The position numbers and the translations under genes were made by a program. The notes beneath the pieces were generated by a model. It worked only from the letters and a program-made list of their open reading frames with translations, did no database searches and was not told the DNA's origin. 64,000 nucleotides of DNA from Ruminococcus sp. (lineage in GTDB: Bacteria > Bacillota > Clostridia > Oscillospirales > Ruminococcaceae), in contig SVNT01000002.1 in assembly GCA_015066785.1 (NCBI GenBank), positions 1 through 64,000 on the forward strand, written 5' to 3'. Shown here piece by piece: positions 61,289 to 64,000 of the stretch (its first letter is position 1; every line of letters begins with the position of its first letter).

Positions 61289-61600
61289 TTAAATGCTTAT
61301 CTGCATCATTTCCTTGTATGCGTCAACCGCCGTGTTCTTCAGCGAAACGAAGGTCTGGAGTGCGAGTGCCGCCTTCTGTGCGTTGATAGCGACTTCGGAA
61401 AGGTCATCGACTTCTCCGAGCATTATTTTGATGCTGTCCTCGTTCGCAACCCTCTGTGTTTCCTCGGCGTTGTCGTAAGCGCTCTTGAAAAGGTCGAGGA
61501 ACGATGCACCGTCTTCGGTTTTTTCAGCCTCCGTGACATTTCCGTTGTCGAAAACGGAGTTCACGGGGGATATGTTATTGCTCATCGGAACTATAAACAT
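61289..61600 (-). CDS. fliE: Flagellar hook-basal body complex protein FliE
   Basis: This 103-residue protein has the FliE C-terminal region: FLDLFKSAYDNAEETQRVANEDSIKIMLGEVDDLSEVAINAQKAALALQTFVSLKNTAVDAYKEMMQISI-type helices. FliE is the first exported protein and joins the MS ring to the rod. It lies between flgC and fliF as in most flagellar clusters. The start at 61600 follows AAGGCGG. Confidence 0.95.
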   Translation of the reverse strand: MFIVPMSNNISPVNSVFDNGNVTEAEKTEDGASFLDLFKSAYDNAEETQRVANEDSIKIMLGEVDDLSEVAINAQKAALALQTFVSLKNTAVDAYKEMMQISI

Positions 61601-61616
61601 AGCTTACCGCCTTTCT

Positions 61617-62054
61617 TTATGCCTTGAATATCTCAAGCGCCTTCGATGACATCGCCTTTACGGCGTTGAGCGCTGTTACATTTGCGTTGTATGAGTTCGT
61701 CGCTGCAAGGAGGTCAATCTGCTCCTTGGTGTTGTCGACATTCGGCTTGTAAAGATAGCCGTCCTCGTCAGCGTCGGGGTGTGACGGGTCGTAAATCGGA
61801 ACAAGCTCCGACTGGTCTTCGACGATTTTTGCTATTCTTACGCCCTCGTATCTCGACTTCGGGCCGCCCTTTTCGGTGAGGTAATCCTCAAACGATTTCT
61901 GCTCCTCGAAAACTACAAGCTGTCTGCGGTACGGGGTGCCGTCCTCTGTCTTGTATGTTTCCTGGTTTGCGATATTCTGCGAGATTATATCCATACGGGT
62001 TCTCTGTGCGGCAAGCGCCGAGCCCGCAATGTCAAGCGAGTGAAGAAACGACAT
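61617..62054 (-). CDS. flgC: Flagellar basal-body rod protein FlgC
   Basis: This 145-residue exported rod protein begins with FLHSLDIAGSALAAQRTRMD and the IISQNIANQETYKTEDGTPY block. It has IVEDQSELVPIYDPSHPDADEDGYL, a FlgC-specific stretch, and the C-terminal AATNSYNANVTALNAVKAMSSKALEI helix. It forms the proximal rod with FlgB and FlgF. Spacing to flgB (16 bases) and fliE (16 bases) indicates a single transcript. Confidence 0.97.
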   Translation of the reverse strand: MSFLHSLDIAGSALAAQRTRMDIISQNIANQETYKTEDGTPYRRQLVVFEEQKSFEDYLTEKGGPKSRYEGVRIAKIVEDQSELVPIYDPSHPDADEDGYLYKPNVDNTKEQIDLLAATNSYNANVTALNAVKAMSSKALEIFKA

Positions 62055-62070
62055 ACTGTACTACCTCCTG

Positions 62071-62496
62071 TTAAGTTTTTGAGAGTGCGGTTTTTATCAT
62101 TGCAAATTCGTTCATTATCTTCTCGGAGAGTGTGTTGTACTGGAGCTGTGCGTCGGCAAGGGCGATAGCCTCTTTTTCGATGTCGACGTTGTTTCCGTCG
62201 AGGGTCTGGTTTGTGTTGCCCTCGGTCGTGACAACCATTTTGAGTTCAAGCGGGCTTTTTCCGCCTGCCCTGCCTATGAGCCTTCCGTCAACTTCTTCTT
62301 CGTCGTCGTGGGGAGTTTCGGGGTGGTATACGCATTTGCATTTTTCTTCGAGTACAAGGTCAAAGTCAACCGTTCTCGCCTTGTATCCGGGGGTGCTGTC
62401 GTTTGCTATGTTCTGGCTGATGATTCTCTGCTTCTGCCAGACCATGCCCATTCCCTGTTCAAGAAATCTGAAACTTGTGTTGTCAAACAAAGCCAT
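62071..62496 (-). CDS. flgB: Flagellar basal-body rod protein FlgB
   Basis: This 141-residue rod protein has the FlgB N-terminus (FRFLEQGMGMVWQKQRIISQN, IANDSTPGYKARTVDFDLVL) and the C-terminal DGNNVDIEKEAIALADAQLQYNTLSEKI block. Between them lies a short unusual segment with Cys53-x-Cys55, His58 and His63 followed by an acidic run. It is the first gene of the main fla/che operon and lies about 120 bases after a sigma-A promoter. Confidence 0.95.
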   Translation of the reverse strand: MALFDNTSFRFLEQGMGMVWQKQRIISQNIANDSTPGYKARTVDFDLVLEEKCKCVYHPETPHDDEEEVDGRLIGRAGGKSPLELKMVVTTEGNTNQTLDGNNVDIEKEAIALADAQLQYNTLSEKIMNEFAMIKTALSKT

Positions 62497-62615
62497 AATT
62501 CACGCATCTCCTTTCGGGTTTTATCTGAAGAATACGAGGTCTTTCCGCACTTTTTCGTCAAAAGGGCGGAGTTATCCCATTAGTATTCTGAGTGCAGTTA
62601 CTCTAGTGTAATGAC

Positions 62616-62644
62616 ATTATACATTAGTATAGGGGAAATATCAA
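62616..62644 (-). promoter_or_regulatory. Sigma-A promoter of the main fla/che operon
   Basis: On the minus strand TTGATA and TATAAT are separated by 17 bases, about 120 bases upstream of flgB. The 9-base sequence CATTAGTAT occurs twice on the plus strand, at 62578-62586 and in the spacer at 62622-62630. The rest of the 335-base gap (62497-62831) is AT-rich and contains only the terminator at its far end. Confidence 0.82.
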
Positions 62645-62795
62645 GCATTTTCAGATAATTTTCCGCATTTTTACGATATTTTTCAGTGATTTTTGTATGT
62701 ATTTCCACAAATATTAATTTATTGTAACTTTTGTGTAAAATTTTAAATAACCACGCATTTTTGTATTAATATGGAAGTTCCTGAGTAATAAAAAT

Positions 62796-62819
62796 GACAA
62801 AGTCCTTACGGACTTTGTC
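62796..62819 (-). terminator. Terminator after the ComFB-like gene
   Basis: On the minus strand GACAAAGTCC/GGACTTTGTC forms a perfect 10-base stem with a four-base loop. It is followed by ATTTTTATT and lies directly after the ComFB-like stop codon. Confidence 0.9.
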
Positions 62820-62831
62820 ACCGAATTTTCG

Positions 62832-63254
62832 TCATGAAATTTTTCTGTGGTCTGTATGATTTCTGAGCACCAGCTTTACAAGTGTGCTGATTACCTGTGC
62901 TCTGTATTTTTCCTTGAGTGCTTCGATTTCCTTGAAATCCGTTTCGTCGGAAATGCGCACATACTTTGCGGGGATTTCATTGAGCGCCGCAACGGTTATA
63001 TCCGCCCTGCACAATGCACAGTCGCAACTGTTGAAACGCTTCATTGTCTGCGGGAGCCATTCGCTTATAAGCTCCGAAATTATGTTGATTTCAACTACCT
63101 CGGGTTTTTCCTCAACGGGATTGTTTACGTTGGAACGGAGATATATAACCCCTTCCTTGAAGTTGTCGTCTATGATGGGGTTTATGATAGCTCCGTCATC
63201 ACTCCTTGTCAGAAGTCTGAGAAGCGGTGCTGTCTTGTTTGTCTTTCTGTTCAC
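62832..63254 (-). CDS. Late competence protein ComFB-like
   Basis: This 140-residue protein contains the ComFB pattern: CDCALCRADITVAALNEIPAKYV (Cys77, Cys79, Cys82) preceded by a helix VEINIISELISEWLPQTMKRF and followed by KYRAQVISTLVKLVL. The cysteines probably bind a metal. ComFB lies in the B. subtilis competence operon, but many homologues are found away from competence genes, and some bind nucleotides; the role here is unknown. It is 16 bases after the parA-like gene and is probably co-transcribed with it. The N-terminal 50 residues are not conserved-looking. Confidence 0.78.
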   Translation of the reverse strand: MNRKTNKTAPLLRLLTRSDDGAIINPIIDDNFKEGVIYLRSNVNNPVEEKPEVVEINIISELISEWLPQTMKRFNSCDCALCRADITVAALNEIPAKYVRISDETDFKEIEALKEKYRAQVISTLVKLVLRNHTDHRKIS

Positions 63255-63270
63255 TGCTTATTCCTCCCTG

Positions 63271-64000
63271 TTATTTACCGTAAAGTTCGTCCGCAAGTTT
63301 TATATAGTCCCTGCTCGCCTTTGAATTAGGCGCATATCTTATCAGTGTCTTCTGGTGTGCGGGAGCCTCCGCTACCTGAATGTTGTGGGAAATCTTCGTG
63401 TCGAGTATAACAGACTCAAGCTGTCTTGCAACAATTTCCGCCATATCCTCAACCTCTCTTGCGAGAAGATAACGGGAATTGTACTTCGTGAAGAGTATCC
63501 CCCTCACATCAAGGCTCTTGTTGTAGTATTTCTTTACCGCCATTATCGTGTCGGTGAGCTGTGAAATCCCCTGAAGACTGAGAATTTCGGGCGTCATCGG
63601 TACGATGAGGTCGTCGGTTGCGACATAGGCGTTTATCGTCAGTATGCTGAGTGCGGGCGGTGTGTCAAGCAGTATGTAGTCATATCTTTCCTTGAGGGGT
63701 TCGAGCTTTTCCTTGAGGATGAATTCTCTTCCTGCCGTGTTAAGCTCAAGCTCCGACCCGCTGAGAAGGATGTTCGACGCTACGACATCGCAGTTTTCGG
63801 TGCGCTGTATAGCCTCGTCAAAGGTATTCTTGCCCGTGATTACATCGTGGATTGTCACGCCCTCCATCGAGGCACCGAGGCTGAACGAAAGATTGCCCTG
63901 CGGGTCAAGGTCTATTGCGAGGACTTTCTTTCCCCGTGACGCAAACACTCCGCATAGTGCGCATACGGTAGTTGTTTTCCCCACTCCGCCCTTCTGGTTT
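63271..64000 (-). CDS. ParA/Soj-type chromosome partitioning ATPase, 5' end cut by the window
   Basis: The 3' part of the gene gives about 243 residues, starting inside the deviant Walker A motif KGGVGKTTTV, so only about 10-15 N-terminal residues are missing. Downstream are VLAIDLDPQGNLSFSLG (Walker A'), YDYILLDTPPALSILTINA (Walker B) and TKISHNIQVAEAPAHQKTLI, as in Soj/ParA. These ATPases move or position DNA or proteins with a ParB partner. ParB would be expected close by but is not downstream here; a ComFB-like gene is. MinD/FlhG is less likely given the Soj-type C-terminus. Confidence 0.92.
   Translation of the reverse strand, partial: NQKGGVGKTTTVCALCGVFASRGKKVLAIDLDPQGNLSFSLGASMEGVTIHDVITGKNTFDEAIQRTENCDVVASNILLSGSELELNTAGREFILKEKLEPLKERYDYILLDTPPALSILTINAYVATDDLIVPMTPEILSLQGISQLTDTIMAVKKYYNKSLDVRGILFTKYNSRYLLAREVEDMAEIVARQLESVILDTKISHNIQVAEAPAHQKTLIRYAPNSKASRDYIKLADELYGK

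Noticed and set aside
63271-64000. FlhG (MinD-like flagellar number regulator) as identity of the ParA-like gene
   Set aside because: It is separated from the flagellar operon by its own terminator, and the C-terminal blocks are of the Soj/ParA type rather than FlhG.

Overview
The window comes from a motile, low-to-medium GC member of the Clostridia. The first 75 bases are the 5' end of a 16S rRNA on the minus strand, and its sequence fits the Ruminococcaceae/Oscillospirales. The rest agrees: a Firmicutes-type flagellar and chemotaxis gene order (fliY instead of plain fliN, cheC/cheD, csrA-fliW, FlbD, FlhX), strong Shine-Dalgarno sequences and consensus sigma-A promoters. I do not name a species.

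Layout. Bases 1-1300 hold the 16S 5' end with its promoter, tRNA-Arg(CCG) and an alpha/beta hydrolase. Bases 1539-9759 (minus) are a late flagellar operon, flgM-flgN-flgK-flgL-DUF6470-fliW-csrA-fliD-fliS-fliT-like, behind a near-perfect sigma-28 promoter. Bases 10123-29000 are mostly housekeeping: aspartate kinase, nadB-nadC, a Nudix hydrolase, aspS, a lipid-linked-sugar flippase, a 38-residue membrane peptide, a phosphoglycosyl transferase, hisS, a CPBP membrane protease, the L10 leader with rplJ-rplL, glycogen phosphorylase and a 2-hydroxyacyl-CoA dehydratase-like protein. Bases 29150-34150 (minus) are cheA-cheW-cheR-cheB-cheW. A divergent plus-strand group (34386-37524) has a FliK-like protein, FlhX and a DUF3592-type membrane protein. 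Bases 37698-62496 (minus) are the main fla/che operon: flgB-flgC-fliE-fliF-fliG-fliH-fliI-fliJ-fliK-flgD-TIGR02530-flgE-flbD-motA-motB-fliM-fliY-cheY-fliO-fliP-fliQ-fliR-flhB-flhA-fliA-two rod/hook genes-cheC-cheD. A ComFB-like gene and a truncated ParA gene close the window.

How it works together. The main operon builds the basal body, export gate, motor and hook and encodes sigma-28. FlgM holds sigma-28 until the hook is complete, and the sigma-28 promoter then drives the junction, cap and chaperone genes together with the CsrA-FliW flagellin switch. Signals pass CheA-CheW-CheY to FliM/FliY. CheC and FliY both keep two CheY-P phosphatase sites. No flagellin, chemoreceptor, fliL, flhF or flhG is visible.

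The most unusual non-coding content is a set of palindromic, hairpin-rich repeats. They occupy five of the six convergent gene junctions. There are three families: A (two copies whose central terminator stem differs by compensating changes), B (inverted arms around a GGGTACTG terminator hairpin) and C (a 390-base string of hairpins in two inverted copies, one of which appears to split a B element). I see no CRISPR array, prophage or intact transposase gene.
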